The position numbers and the translations under genes were made by a program. DNA of 64,000 bases, taken from an uncultured Eubacteriales bacterium (GTDB lineage: Bacteria > Bacillota > Clostridia > Christensenellales > Borkfalkiaceae). The stretch is from contig CAJLRM010000002.1 in NCBI GenBank assembly GCA_905209085.1, positions 248,001-312,000 on the forward strand, given 5' to 3'. Below the pieces are notes generated by a model that did no database searches, had not been told where the DNA came from, and saw only the letters and a list, made by a program, of their open reading frames with translations. Positions 1 through 8,352 of the stretch are shown in pieces. The number at the start of each line of letters is the position of its first letter. The first letter of the stretch is position 1.

Positions 1-1
1 G

Positions 2-448
2 AATAGAGTCGCGGAGGTGATCGTAGGCAGACTGCGGGCGCTGGCGGGTGGACTGACGCCCGAAAAATTGCTCGCAAAGACCTTGGAGGAAATAAAAAAC
101 TGCGGTATGTCCGCAAGGAAGGCGGAATATATTTTAGCGCTTTCCCGGGACGTGAAAGAGGGAAAATACGACTTTTCCCGTTTGGACTCGATGACGGACG
201 GAGAGGCGATCGCCTATCTCATGAAGATCAAGGGCGTGGGGCGCTGGACGGCGGAGATGATCGCGGAATTCTCCCTGGGCAGAAAGGATATTTTCAGTTA
301 CGACGATATGGCTTTGCGCAACGGCATCGTCAAGGCGCACGGCTTTAAGACGCTGAGTAAAAAACGCTTTGAAAGACTGCGCAAAAAGTATTCTCCCTAT
401 GCCTCCGTCGCTTCCCTCTATTACTATCGGCTGAACGACGAAAAATAG
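2..448 (+). CDS. DNA-3-methyladenine glycosylase-like HhH-GPD protein (5' end outside window)
   Basis: This is the C-terminal part of a base-excision glycosylase that removes alkylated purines from DNA. The frame is open to the left edge, so the GTG at 17 is probably not the true start. Visible features are the helix-hairpin-helix with the GVGRWTAEM signature and, about 15 residues later, an aspartate-bearing segment (DIFSYDDMALRNG) that matches the catalytic-Asp region of AlkA-type enzymes. The iron-sulfur cysteine loop of EndoIII/MutY is absent, which favours AlkA over those. The stop is TAG at 446-448. The next ~290 bases up to the following gene hold nothing I recognise. Family assignment is firm; substrate range is inferred. 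Confidence 0.8.
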   Translation, partial: NRVAEVIVGRLRALAGGLTPEKLLAKTLEEIKNCGMSARKAEYILALSRDVKEGKYDFSRLDSMTDGEAIAYLMKIKGVGRWTAEMIAEFSLGRKDIFSYDDMALRNGIVKAHGFKTLSKKRFERLRKKYSPYASVASLYYYRLNDEK

Positions 449-741
449 GGGCGTGACGCGAGAGAAGAAAAGGCAATAAAAAGGCGCCGCTTAGAACAGG
501 AAACGGATGGAAATAAGGCTTTTAAGAGCCGAACGTCCGTGCCTTTTGGATAGGAAAGTCCGCTTTTGCGAGGGGGAATCTGCGCTCGTTCGTTACGTCG
601 AAAGCGGGCGGTTGGGCCTTTTCGGGCGACGGCGGGAAACGCTTTTTGCGGGATAAAAATGGTTTTTAAGGCGGTCTTGAAGAGCGGCGACAAGCGGCAA
701 ATTGCCGCAGAGGGGAGCGGAAAGCGCAAAGGAGTATAAAA

Positions 742-1185
742 TTGAAAAGGCAGGAGATCTCGCCGGGAAGCTGGGTGACGGAAATGAACGCGGGGTGGTA
801 TTACGTCGAAAAAATCGTCGATTATTACGTCGTGGAAAATTTAAATGCGGTGCAATTTCAAGGCGAAGCGCCCCGATTTGTATTGAGGCGCACGGCGCTG
901 ATGAAGCAGGGATTTACGGGAAGCGGAAAACCGAAAAAGACAATCGTCTGTTCCGCCTGTCCGACGGCCTTGTGCCGACCGCTCGACGAGGAAAAACGCA
1001 GGGCGGCGGAAGATTTTTTTCGGCAAAATCCGTCCGCATGGGAAAAATTGAAAGAAGCGCCCCTCGACTGCCTCTCTCTATACAATCTTTCCCTTCGCCT
1101 GAAAGAGGAGGAGTTTCCCCTCCTGGAACGAGTCCTTGCAGAACTCAAATTCCCCGTGACCGCGGGAAGCAAAAGAATATCTTAA
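742..1185 (+). CDS. hypothetical protein, apparently truncated by a frameshift
   Basis: The product is unrecognised. A TTG start at 742 is preceded at the right distance by AAAGGAG (728-734). The 147-residue product begins with an aromatic-rich segment (GWYYVEKIVDYY), has a cysteine pair (VCSACPTALC), and ends in charged helices. The terminal residues after FPVTA look random, while the adjacent frame continues with protein-like sequence to 1306, so the gene appears frameshifted near 1163-1166. It is a soluble protein with no signal peptide. Function is unknown. Confidence 0.6.
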   Translation: MKRQEISPGSWVTEMNAGWYYVEKIVDYYVVENLNAVQFQGEAPRFVLRRTALMKQGFTGSGKPKKTIVCSACPTALCRPLDEEKRRAAEDFFRQNPSAWEKLKEAPLDCLSLYNLSLRLKEEEFPLLERVLAELKFPVTAGSKRIS

Positions 1186-1306
1186 AAAGAAGGGTTTTTC
1201 ATCCGTTCTGCCGACGAATGGCACCGTACAGCTGATCAACCATAACTGTCTGCAAAACGCGGGGCGGGAAGATATTTATACGGAATATGAGATTTTAAAA
1301 TTTTAA
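1166..1306 (+). pseudogene. detached C-terminal part of the 742 gene
   Basis: Skipping one G of the GGG run at about 1164-1166 joins the preceding gene to a 46-codon open stretch with credible protein composition (EAKEYLKKKGFSSVLPTNG, then VQLINHNCLQNAGRED). It ends at TAA 1304-1306. It has no start codon or ribosome site of its own. The joined protein would be about 188 residues. I cannot tell a true mutation from a sequencing or assembly error. Confidence 0.5.
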
Positions 1307-1431
1307 TTTTGAAAAAACGTCTTATCAAAAGAGCGTTTTAAAAGGCAAAAAAGCGGGCAAAGAGCGGGATATGCGTTCGCCCGCATATGCGCGCGGGGGA
1401 AAATCCGAAAGGGCGCGCGAAGGAGAAAAAA

Positions 1432-2316
1432 ATGAATAGTTTTAAATGGGACTTCAAGCCGAAAAAAATCGTCGGGGAGCTGAACGCGGAAAAATTGGAA
1501 GAGCTCCTTTTCGATTATCTTGCCTCGCTCTATCAGAACGGGCAGATCTGCCGCGATTTCGAGCTGATAAAAAAGGACGGCTCGGGCGGGTACGCCGCCT
1601 ACGCCATTTTGCCCGAGGACGACGCCCTCGACGAAAAATACGCGGACGAAGCCGTGCGGAAGTTCTCGAAAAAAATCAACGCGTGTTTCGACGTTTCCGT
1701 TTCTTGTTTGGGAGAAAATATGGATTACGACGACGTTTGCCGCTGCGAAAAACCCTCCGCCTACGTACTGTATACGATGGGGCGGCGGGAAAGCCCCGTG
1801 ATGTGTCTGCGCTGCGGGGATTCCGTGCCGCTTTACAAAATTCCGATTTCGAACGACTCCGACCGGGCGGAGGATTGTAAGCGCTATCGGGTCTTATGGT
1901 GGCAGGAAACGCACCGCGCGACGGACACCTTATGGCTCAACAGCCTTTCCGACCGTTTTACTTCGCGGCAGCTTTCCGATCCCGCTTCTCAGCTTTCCCG
2001 ATTAGGGCTCGAAATTTGCGAAGGAATAGAGAAAAAGACAGGCATACAGACTTTTTACTATTTGCATTACGACGGTATTTTTGGAAAAAAATTCTCCAAA
2101 GTTTGTCCGAAATGCGGCGGGGCTTGGAAAAAGATCGAAAGCGAAAGATTCGATTATGTCTGCGAAAACTGTCGCTTGGCGGCGAACGATCCCGATAACA
2201 CGGTTTGGAGCAAAGAAAAGGGGGAAAAAGATTTCCACGAGCGCAAGCGCAACGAGGAACTCATCGCCTGCGCGCTCGAAAACGCGGAAAGGGAACAAAA
2301 AGCGCGGGAGGAATGA
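1432..2316 (+). CDS. zinc-ribbon protein, DUF2310-like
   Basis: The product has 294 residues, with ATG at 1432 chosen because AAGGAG lies just upstream. An in-frame ATG at 1387 has no such site. It has two cysteine clusters: C103/C105 with C125/C128 in the middle, and a C-terminal ribbon C225-P-K-C228-GG with C244-E-N-C247. Between them runs a conserved-looking stretch (WQETHRATDTLWLN, then TGIQTFYYLHY) that resembles what I recall of DUF2310, a family described as zinc-ribbon and possibly nucleic-acid-binding. The tail is a charged helix. Role unknown; probably cytosolic. Family call is from memory and moderate. Confidence 0.6.
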   Translation: MNSFKWDFKPKKIVGELNAEKLEELLFDYLASLYQNGQICRDFELIKKDGSGGYAAYAILPEDDALDEKYADEAVRKFSKKINACFDVSVSCLGENMDYDDVCRCEKPSAYVLYTMGRRESPVMCLRCGDSVPLYKIPISNDSDRAEDCKRYRVLWWQETHRATDTLWLNSLSDRFTSRQLSDPASQLSRLGLEICEGIEKKTGIQTFYYLHYDGIFGKKFSKVCPKCGGAWKKIESERFDYVCENCRLAANDPDNTVWSKEKGEKDFHERKRNEELIACALENAEREQKAREE

Positions 2317-2458
2317 AACTCTAAGCCGCAAACGCCGCCGATTCGGGGAGCGCGAATGGAAAAATATCGTTTGGCGCGTATCGGGTTTTTCGGCGGGGGA
2401 AGCGCGAAAATCAGCAACAACGGCGCGGGAAAAAGAGCATTTGGGAGATAAAAAATCG

Positions 2459-2478
2459 GATAAGACGTCCGTCTTATC
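2459..2478. repeat. inverted repeat upstream of lipoprotein gene
   Basis: GATAAGAC and GTCTTATC form an 8-bp inverted repeat around a GTCC loop, 24 bases before the lipoprotein start. It could be an operator or an mRNA hairpin in the leader. No T-run follows, so it is unlikely to be a terminator. Confidence 0.4.
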
Positions 2479-2501
2479 GAAAAATTTGCAGGAGGAAAAA
2501 A

Positions 2502-3656
2502 ATGAAAAGATTTTTATGCGGGGCGACGGCGTGCATTCTTTTGGCCGGGTTATGTTCCTGTTCCTGGGAGTCTAAACTCAAAAATATATCGAACGACGTG
2601 AACAATTACGCGATGTATCCGTTTTCCCTTAAAACGGGAGAAAAGCGAACGTTCGACGTGAGGGACATATTTAAGGACAGCGGTATCCGCTTCGAGAGCT
2701 ATAAAATCGTGACGAAAGAAGGCGGAAACTATAAGGTGAAGGGGGACACGATCACCGCCGTGGGGACGGGCGCTTGTTCCGTCGGGGTGTATCTCTATTC
2801 CAAAGAGGACGACACTTGCTATGCCGCGTCCCTGGGCACTTTGTATTCCTATGACGAAAAAGATTTTACAGAGGTGAAATCGGCTGCGGATTTGCAGGCG
2901 ATGGAGCTGGACAAAGCGGGAAAATATATCCTGAAATCGGACATCGACTTATCGGGCGTGGAGTGGCAGCCCGTCGGCAATCTGCCCTCCCCGGAAAAGC
3001 CTTACGATCCCTTTATGGGTATGCTAATCAATCCGGACGGCTATCGGATAAAGAATCTGACGATTTCTTCCGCGGAGAATATCCATCAGGGGGTTTACGG
3101 CGGTTGCGAGGGAGGACTGTTCGGCTCCATAGAAGACTCCTTTATCAGCGGCGTTAAACTTACGGGAGTCGAGATCGACATACGCGATTTTTTGGGGGAA
3201 GGGCTTTCGGGATCGGGCTCGTACGCGGGCGGCATAGCGGGCGGCGCGTTGAATTGTTTTATAGAAAACTGCGAGGTGGAAGGGAATATCGCCGCCACGG
3301 GATTTTTGGGCGGCATGGTCGGATCTGTGTCCTGGGGCAGCATCGAAAACTGCTCTTTTTCGGGAACGGTGACGCTCGACGGGGACAAAGCGCAGGATGA
3401 GGAGCGCTGGTATGCAACGGGTGCAGGCGGGATTTTCGGCTATTGCGGAATGCCTCCTTTCTTCGGTAACATTCGTTTGGGGAGAATTTGGCAATGCAAG
3501 GCAAGCGGGAAAATTTCCGGTTTCAGCAACGTCGGCGGGATTTGCGGCTATCTTTGGGGGAAGGACAAAATAGAAAAGTGCACCTTTTTGGGCGAGCTGT
3601 CCCCGGCTCAGCGTTCGGGGCAGATGTACGGAGTCGCTCAGGAGGACGGACGGTAA
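2502..3656 (+). CDS. lipoprotein with GLUG-like repeats
   Basis: This is a 384-residue exported lipoprotein. The N-terminus has a charged start, a hydrophobic core and a lipobox-type end (LLAGLCSC), so it should be diacylated and membrane-anchored. The middle contains a short 'SAADLQAMEL.AGKYILKSDIDLSG' type segment typical of surface proteins. It is followed by three glycine-rich repeats (GGIAGGALNCFIENCEVEG, GGMVGSVSWGSIENCSFSG, GGICGYLWGKDKIEKCTFLG) that resemble GLUG motifs of beta-helical bacterial surface proteins. Ribosome site is GGAGGAAAAA before ATG 2502. No partner is evident. Surface or adhesion role is inferred only. Confidence 0.7.
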   Translation: MKRFLCGATACILLAGLCSCSWESKLKNISNDVNNYAMYPFSLKTGEKRTFDVRDIFKDSGIRFESYKIVTKEGGNYKVKGDTITAVGTGACSVGVYLYSKEDDTCYAASLGTLYSYDEKDFTEVKSAADLQAMELDKAGKYILKSDIDLSGVEWQPVGNLPSPEKPYDPFMGMLINPDGYRIKNLTISSAENIHQGVYGGCEGGLFGSIEDSFISGVKLTGVEIDIRDFLGEGLSGSGSYAGGIAGGALNCFIENCEVEGNIAATGFLGGMVGSVSWGSIENCSFSGTVTLDGDKAQDEERWYATGAGGIFGYCGMPPFFGNIRLGRIWQCKASGKISGFSNVGGICGYLWGKDKIEKCTFLGELSPAQRSGQMYGVAQEDGR

Positions 3657-3883
3657 GCGCCCCGCAAAGAGGAATCCCGATAGGGAAAACGGATTCCGAA
3701 AACGGCGGCAACGCCTTTCGCCGCGCGTTCGCCGTTTCTCTCCAAGAGCAAACGCGGCTATTTCCTGTCCGCAGTTTTTTAAAGGGCGCCCGCTTGCCGT
3801 AAAAGCGGAGGAAAAGAGGAATTTTTTGCGTCGAATTAGAAAAAATAATCGAGGGGGAGGCAAAGACAGGCGGTTTCCGCTAT

Positions 3884-3912
3884 TTGACAAGAGGGGCGAA
3901 AAGTGTTATAAT
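3884..3912 (+). promoter_or_regulatory. SigA-type promoter for the BFD-like gene
   Basis: TTGACA at 3884-3889 and TATAAT at 3907-3912 with a 17-bp spacer, a full consensus match, lie 35 bases before the small ferredoxin gene. Confidence 0.85.
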
Positions 3913-3946
3913 ATAGGGAAGAAAGCGCAAACAAGGAGCGAATAGT

Positions 3947-4141
3947 ATGGAAAATAAAATCGTATGCAATTGCAAGCAGGTATCCGTTGCCGACATCGAA
4001 AAAGCCTTACATACCCACGACTCGTTCGGCGACGTCGACAGGGAATTCGAGGAAGTGCAGAAGCTGACGCATTGTTCCACGGGCTGCGGAGGCTGTCACG
4101 ATAAAATACTCGACGTCATTTCCGAACTGATGAACGGCTGA
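3947..4141 (+). CDS. (2Fe-2S)-binding BFD-like protein
   Basis: This small protein of 64 residues has cysteines at 7, 9, 43, 47 and 50. The CxC followed some 38 residues later by CxxC matches the [2Fe-2S] domain of bacterioferritin-associated ferredoxin (BFD), also found as a module in nitrite reductases and NAD(P)H oxidoreductases. BFD proteins pass electrons to ferritins to release stored iron. The convergent neighbour here is a ferritin, and the two genes share one terminator hairpin, which fits such a role. C43 is an extra cysteine within the C-terminal cluster. Role as ferritin partner is inferred from context. Confidence 0.75.
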   Translation: MENKIVCNCKQVSVADIEKALHTHDSFGDVDREFEEVQKLTHCSTGCGGCHDKILDVISELMNG

Positions 4142-4210
4142 GCGCTCGGGAGAAAGGGCGGCGACGCTTTCAGGGCGGGGCAGGGGCTTCCGTCGGAAAA
4201 GTCGGAAAAA

Positions 4211-4246
4211 AACCGACCGGAAAGAAAACGCTTTCGGTCGGTTTTT
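4211..4246. terminator. bidirectional terminator between BFD-like and ferritin genes
   Basis: AACCGACC(G)GAAAG pairs with CTTTCGGTCGGTT around AAAACG, with one bulged G. A T-run follows on the plus strand and an A-run precedes it, so it can serve both convergent genes. Confidence 0.85.
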
Positions 4247-4289
4247 TATATGGCGCGGACAAATCCGCCGCGCCGAAAGACAGAAAAAA

Positions 4290-4799
4290 TTAAAGGACGA
4301 GGGAGGGCGCGGCATAGACGCGCGCTTTCAGCTCGTTATCCAGCATATACAATCCCTTTGCGTCGGAGCCGAACAACTGATATTTGGTGATGAGATCGGA
4401 AGCGTTCTTTTCCTCTTCGCCCTGCTCCTTGACGAACCAATCGAGGAACTGCATGGTGCGGAAATCCTTGACGGAATAGGCGGCGGCGTAAATATCGTTG
4501 ATCAGCGCCGTGACGTATTTTTCGTGCTTCAAGCCTTCCGCCAAAATGCCCGAGTCCCCCTCGGCGTCCGTCTTGGGCGCCTCCACCGCTTCCAGCGTCA
4601 CTTTCTCCTCGTTGTTGAGCAGAAAACGGTAAAAGAGCATCGCGTGATCGCGCTCTTCCTGCGCCTGGACTTCATACCAATGCGCAAAGCCCGCAAGTCC
4701 TTTGCGCTCGAAATAATTGGCGAATTCGAGATACAGATAGGCGGAATAAAATTCCTTGTTGATTTGTGAATTGAGTAAGGTTGCTACTTTTTTATCCAT
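4290..4799 (-). CDS. ferritin (non-haem iron storage)
   Basis: This is a 169-residue four-helix ferritin that oxidises Fe(II) and stores it as a mineral core in the cytosol. Ferroxidase-site residues are visible: E16 in NKEFYSAYLYLEF, E49 and H52 in the EERDHA motif, and further glutamates in the second half (KHEKYVTA, then EQGEEE). There is no C-terminal haem-binding methionine arrangement, so this is the FtnA type rather than bacterioferritin. The ribosome site (AAGGAGAT on the minus strand) is strong. It sits head-on to a BFD-like protein with a shared terminator, an iron-handling pair together with the oxygen-defence genes at 13.4 kb. Confidence 0.93.
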   Translation of the reverse strand: MDKKVATLLNSQINKEFYSAYLYLEFANYFERKGLAGFAHWYEVQAQEERDHAMLFYRFLLNNEEKVTLEAVEAPKTDAEGDSGILAEGLKHEKYVTALINDIYAAAYSVKDFRTMQFLDWFVKEQGEEEKNASDLITKYQLFGSDAKGLYMLDNELKARVYAAPSLVL

Positions 4800-4910
4800 G
4801 ATGTTATCTCCTTTCTCTCTATATATACCCCTTTTGACAGGTAAATTAACCGAAGTGAAGAAAAAAGTTCGAAAAATCTGCGTTCGGTTTTAAAAAAATG
4901 TAAAAGTATC

Positions 4911-4939
4911 TTGAAAATAAAAGCGCTACGTGATATAAT
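4911..4939 (+). promoter_or_regulatory. strong promoter reading into the 60-bp repeat array
   Basis: TTGAAA at 4911-4916 and an extended -10 (TGATATAAT, core 4934-4939) are separated by 17 bp. No open frame with a ribosome site follows, so it probably makes a non-coding transcript that crosses the hairpin at 4969-5012 and the tandem repeats. Confidence 0.7.
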
Positions 4940-4944
4940 AGTAA

Positions 4945-5262
4945 AAAAGGCTTCCAAAGAGAGAGCCGCCTATCGCTGCTGCGTGTCGCCTACGATCTTG
5001 GGGGGCGATAGGAAGGGAAAAGCGCCGAAACGAGTGCGGCTATGAATTGTTGTAGAAGTGCTTTTTGAAAGCGTGGAAAAAACGTTGAAACGAGTGCGTT
5101 TTTGGGGCGTCGGAGGAGTATTTTTTTAGAAGCGCGGAAAAAGCGTTGAAACGAGTGCGTTTGTGAATTGTCGGAAAAGTACTTTTTTAAAAGCGTGGAA
5201 AAGACGCCGAAACGAGTGCGGTTGTGAATTGTTGTAGAAGTGCTTTTTGAAAGCGCGGAAAA
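4945..5262 (+). ncRNA. candidate non-coding transcript with a repeat array
   Basis: This is the stretch downstream of the 4911 promoter. CCTATCG (4969-4975) pairs perfectly with CGATAGG (5006-5012) across a 30-base loop. Immediately after come four tandem 60-61-bp units. No conserved reading frame runs through them, because the unit length is not a constant multiple of three. I do not match it to 6S, tmRNA or any riboswitch I know. The 3' end is not defined. Confidence 0.35.
5027..5262. repeat. tandem repeat array, four 60-61-bp units
   Basis: Units start at 5027, 5087, 5148 and 5209 with the invariant GAAACGAGTGCG and end with an AAGCGYGGAAAA-type block. The central ~28 bases vary, but units 1 and 4 share nearly the same centre (GAATTGTTGTAGAAGTGC). 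The last copy is incomplete. It is not a CRISPR: the 'spacers' are related to each other and there are no cas genes. Confidence 0.85.
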
Positions 5263-5836
5263 GCGAAGCGGAACGTCCCGCGGGCTGCGCGTTCCTCCTG
5301 CGCGTACCGTTTGGCAAACACTTTCAGAAAACGGGCGCGGGAAAACAGACGGGCGGGACTCGATGGCGATGGGGGATACGGCGATCGCATCTTTGCGCGG
5401 CGTTCCCGCCGAAAGATCGGATAAGAAGTGCGCGCTCCGCGGGCAGAGGCGCCGTCAGCTCTATCTCTCTCGCCGTGAAATATCGCCCCCGAGCCGGCTA
5501 AGAGCAAATGGCGGCGTCGGAAGGACAAGCGGTAGTCTTTTTTCGGTTATAAAAAGAAGCCAAAAACCGCAAGGCGGGAAAAGGGGAGAAAGACGAAAAG
5601 TTTTTCGCGGGGCGGTAAGCCGTCGAACGATTCGCTCGGATAAGCCTTTCAGGGCGGATACTTTCGGGCAAAAAAATTCGTTTTTTTGAGCCGGGAGCTT
5701 TACGGGAATAGCCGCCCGACAAACGCCGAATAAGCATTAAATTGCGACGAGGCGGGAGGTTGTCCGAATGCCGACCCTTCCCTGGAAGAATGCGCGTAAG
5801 AACTATAAAATCAATTCATGGATGGAGGAAAAAAGA
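5263..5836. other. gene-free stretch
   Basis: Several frames are open by composition, but none has a ribosome site or recognisable protein. I see no RNA gene or clear repeat here. Confidence 0.5.
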
Positions 5837-6661
5837 ATGTTGGAACTGCCTGAAACGCTGACCGTGGCGCTTCTGCTTCGGGCAAGCGTCTGGAAAGCGT
5901 TGGTGGCGGAGGTGAGAACGCCGACGAAACCGCATAAGTTTTGCTGGTTTTCGGAGGCGCCCGAGGCTTTTGAAGAAAAATTGAAGGGAAGCAGGGTCGT
6001 GACCGCGGAGGGATTCGGCATTTTTGCGGAAATACTGTTCGAGAACGGATACAGGCTTTGCTTTAACGACGGCGTGAACGTGCGCCTGCTGCATTTGGAG
6101 GAACTGCCGAAGGATTATCAGCTGGCGATCGTCTTTGCGGACGGGCGGGCGCTGGTCTTTAACGTCGCCATGTACGGGGGAATTTACCTCCATCAGGGGG
6201 ATTTCGACAATCCGTATTATTTGAAGAGCCGCGCGGCGATCTCTCCTTTCGACAGGGAATTCGCGGGATATTATCGCCTGATGTTGAAGGCGAGCAAGCC
6301 CTCCCTTTCCCTCAAAGCGTTTCTCGCCGCCGAACAGCGTTTTCCCGGCATCGGCAACGGCGTCTTACAGGATATTCTCTTATCGGCGCGGTTGAATCCG
6401 AGGAGAAAGATAGGCGGTTTGACGGAAGAGGAGGGAGAGAGATTGCTGACGTCCCTCGTCGCGGTCCTCAAAGAAATGACCGAAAAGAGGGGACGGGATA
6501 CGGAGAGGACGCTGTTCGGGGATTGGGGAAGATACGAAACCAAGCTTTCGAAAAAGACCTTCCTCTCGGGCTGCCCCGTCTGCGGGGGGCAAATCGTCAA
6601 GGAAACGTATCTCGGCGGCGTGGTGTATTATTGCCCGCACTGTCAGCCCCTCGGAAAGTAG
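5837..6661 (+). CDS. Fpg/Nei-family DNA glycosylase (endonuclease VIII-like)
   Basis: The enzyme has 274 residues. The start at 5837 follows GGAGG at 5823-5827 and gives the family N-terminus as M-L-E-L-P-E. It has an N-terminal beta-sandwich, a helix-two-turn-helix around FPGIGNGVLQDILLSARL, and a C-terminal zinc finger CPVCGG with CPHC. Classical Fpg and Nei use Pro as the residue after Met for the Schiff base. Here it is Leu, while the following Glu is kept. Related Clostridia and Bacteroidetes proteins starting MIELPEA are annotated in the same superfamily. It repairs or binds oxidised bases in DNA, but lyase activity is uncertain because of the missing proline. Confidence 0.85.
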   Translation: MLELPETLTVALLLRASVWKALVAEVRTPTKPHKFCWFSEAPEAFEEKLKGSRVVTAEGFGIFAEILFENGYRLCFNDGVNVRLLHLEELPKDYQLAIVFADGRALVFNVAMYGGIYLHQGDFDNPYYLKSRAAISPFDREFAGYYRLMLKASKPSLSLKAFLAAEQRFPGIGNGVLQDILLSARLNPRRKIGGLTEEEGERLLTSLVAVLKEMTEKRGRDTERTLFGDWGRYETKLSKKTFLSGCPVCGGQIVKETYLGGVVYYCPHCQPLGK

Positions 6662-6720
6662 AGAACGCCTTTCCGCAGGCGCGGACGGCAAAAAAAGATA
6701 AAAATAAACGGAGGCAGTTT

Positions 6721-7887
6721 ATGAATAATTTTGTATACGATATTCCCACCAAGGTGTATTTCGGAGAAAATCAGCTTTGCCATTTGGGCGACGAGCTGAA
6801 AGCGTTTGGCAAAAAGGTGCTGCTCGTCTACGGCGGCGGGTCCGTCAAAAAGACGGGGCTTTACGATCGGGTGATCGCCGAACTTTGCAAGGCGGGCTTG
6901 GAGAGTTTCGAACTCGGCGGCATCGAGCCCAATCCCCGCATAGACTCGGTGAGAAAGGGCGCAACGCTTTGCAAACAGGAGAAGATAGACGCGATCCTCG
7001 CCGTGGGCGGCGGGTCCGTCATCGACGCGGCGAAATTTATCGGCGCGGGCGCCTTTTACGACGGCGATCCGTGGGATCTGTCCACGGGCAAGGGAAAAAT
7101 CACCGCGTGTCTTCCTATCGTGACGGTGCTCACCCTTTCCGCAACGGGCAGCGAAATGGATGCGGCGGGGGTCATCTCCAATCTTGAAACCAAGGATAAG
7201 ATAGGGCGGATAGACGCGCATTTGCAGCCCAAAGTATCCTTCCTCGACCCTACGAACACCTATACGGTGAGCGCCTATCAGACGGCCTGCGGGTCCGCGG
7301 ATATTCTCTCCCATCTCTTCGAAGTCTATTTCAATATGGAACCCGACCTCTATATGCTGGACTGCGTCATGGAAGGGCTGATCAAGACGGTCGTCAAATA
7401 CGCGCCCGTCGCCATGCGGGAGCCGACGAATTACGAGGCGCGCGCCAATTTGATGTGGGCGTCCTCCTGGGCGATCAACGGCTTCATCAACGGCGGCAAG
7501 GATTTGGAATGGACCTGTCACCCCATCGAACACGAGGTGTCCGCCATTTACGACATTACGCACGGCCTGGGACTTGCCATTCTGACGCCGCGCTGGATGG
7601 AATATTGCCTCGACGAAACCACCGTTTCGAGATACCGCCAATTTGCGGTGAACGTGTTTGGCGTCGACGAGAATGAGCCGCCTATGGCGGCGGCAAAGCT
7701 CGCCATCGGCAAACTCTCTCACTTTCTGTTCGATACGCTGGGACTGAAAAGCAGCTTTAAAGAGCTGGGGATCGACGATTCCAATTTCAAGCTCATGGCG
7801 GAGAAGGCGTGCGGAGGGGAAGCCATCCACGGCTTTAAAACCCTGACCCCCGAGGACGTGGAAGCCATTTTAAAAATGTGCCTTTGA
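6721..7887 (+). CDS. iron-containing alcohol dehydrogenase (butanol dehydrogenase-like)
   Basis: This is a 388-residue group III NAD(P)-dependent alcohol dehydrogenase of the BdhA/YqhD subfamily, cytosolic, reducing aldehydes to alcohols in fermentation. ATG 6721 follows CGGAGG. The nucleotide-binding GGGSVID motif is present, as are the metal ligands: Asp and His in GSADILSHLFE, and two His in HPIEHEVSAIYDITHGLGLA. Family length is normal. It stands alone and is followed by its own terminator. NADPH preference is typical of the subfamily but cannot be read here. Confidence 0.9.
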   Translation: MNNFVYDIPTKVYFGENQLCHLGDELKAFGKKVLLVYGGGSVKKTGLYDRVIAELCKAGLESFELGGIEPNPRIDSVRKGATLCKQEKIDAILAVGGGSVIDAAKFIGAGAFYDGDPWDLSTGKGKITACLPIVTVLTLSATGSEMDAAGVISNLETKDKIGRIDAHLQPKVSFLDPTNTYTVSAYQTACGSADILSHLFEVYFNMEPDLYMLDCVMEGLIKTVVKYAPVAMREPTNYEARANLMWASSWAINGFINGGKDLEWTCHPIEHEVSAIYDITHGLGLAILTPRWMEYCLDETTVSRYRQFAVNVFGVDENEPPMAAAKLAIGKLSHFLFDTLGLKSSFKELGIDDSNFKLMAEKACGGEAIHGFKTLTPEDVEAILKMCL

Positions 7888-7919
7888 ACCTTGGGTCTAA
7901 CTTTGTAAAAACGAAAGAA

Positions 7920-7956
7920 AAGACCGTCGCGGTGAGTGCCGCGGCGGTCTTTTTTT
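7920..7956 (+). terminator. rho-independent terminator after alcohol dehydrogenase
   Basis: AAGACCGTCGCGG and CCGCGGCGGTCTT form a 13-bp stem with one G-T pair, followed by a T-run. Confidence 0.9.
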
Positions 7957-7988
7957 GTGTTTCGATATTCGGGAAAAAGGGGGAAAAA

Positions 7989-8210
7989 TCAGACATTTTT
8001 TCCGATATGGATATAAAACGCCTCTCCCGAGGGAAATTTCATTTCCAAATGATTGGAACTCACGGAACGGATCTCCGCGATGAAGAAATCGGACAGGGCG
8101 ATTCGGATCTGCTCGCTGAGGTCTTTGACGGTGATGGGGGATGCTTCGGCGTTTTTTTCTTTTGCGTTGTTTTGTGCCTGGGCGGAAAACTGAGGGGCGA
8201 TAGGGGACAT
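7989..8210 (-). CDS. small hypothetical protein
   Basis: This is a 73-residue protein of unknown function. The start at 8210 has GGAGGTAAAA upstream on the minus strand and a near-consensus promoter at 8263-8291. The first 25 residues are polar and disordered-looking. The rest is a compact alpha/beta segment (TVKDLSEQIRIALSDFFIAE, ending in a strand-rich SGEAFYIHIG). It diverges from the double-HTH regulator at 8492, with the 8353 palindrome between them, so it may be under that regulator's control. Confidence 0.6.
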   Translation of the reverse strand: MSPIAPQFSAQAQNNAKEKNAEASPITVKDLSEQIRIALSDFFIAEIRSVSSNHLEMKFPSGEAFYIHIGKNV

Positions 8211-8262
8211 TTTTACCTCCGAAGATGATGGAATAATTTTTATGGAATTTCTATATACTTTA

Positions 8263-8291
8263 ATTATATGGTTTCCTTACGTCTTTTTCAA
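8263..8291 (-). promoter_or_regulatory. promoter for the 73-residue protein
   Basis: On the minus strand, TTGAAA (8286-8291) and TATAAT (8263-8268) are separated by 17 bp, about 55 bases ahead of the start codon. Confidence 0.8.
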
Positions 8292-8352
8292 GCATATTTC
8301 GACAGAAAAAAATGTCGTATTCCCACTTCTTTTGCCGAAATTTGTCGAATGC

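Noticed and set aside
5027..5262. CRISPR array
   Set aside because: The units are 60-61 bp with related, not unique, centres, and the repeat part is degenerate. No cas genes are present in the window.
6643..7830. 395-residue minus-strand frame opposite the alcohol dehydrogenase
   Set aside because: It is the antisense of a clear gene. It is Arg/His-rich, with no ribosome site and no protein family.
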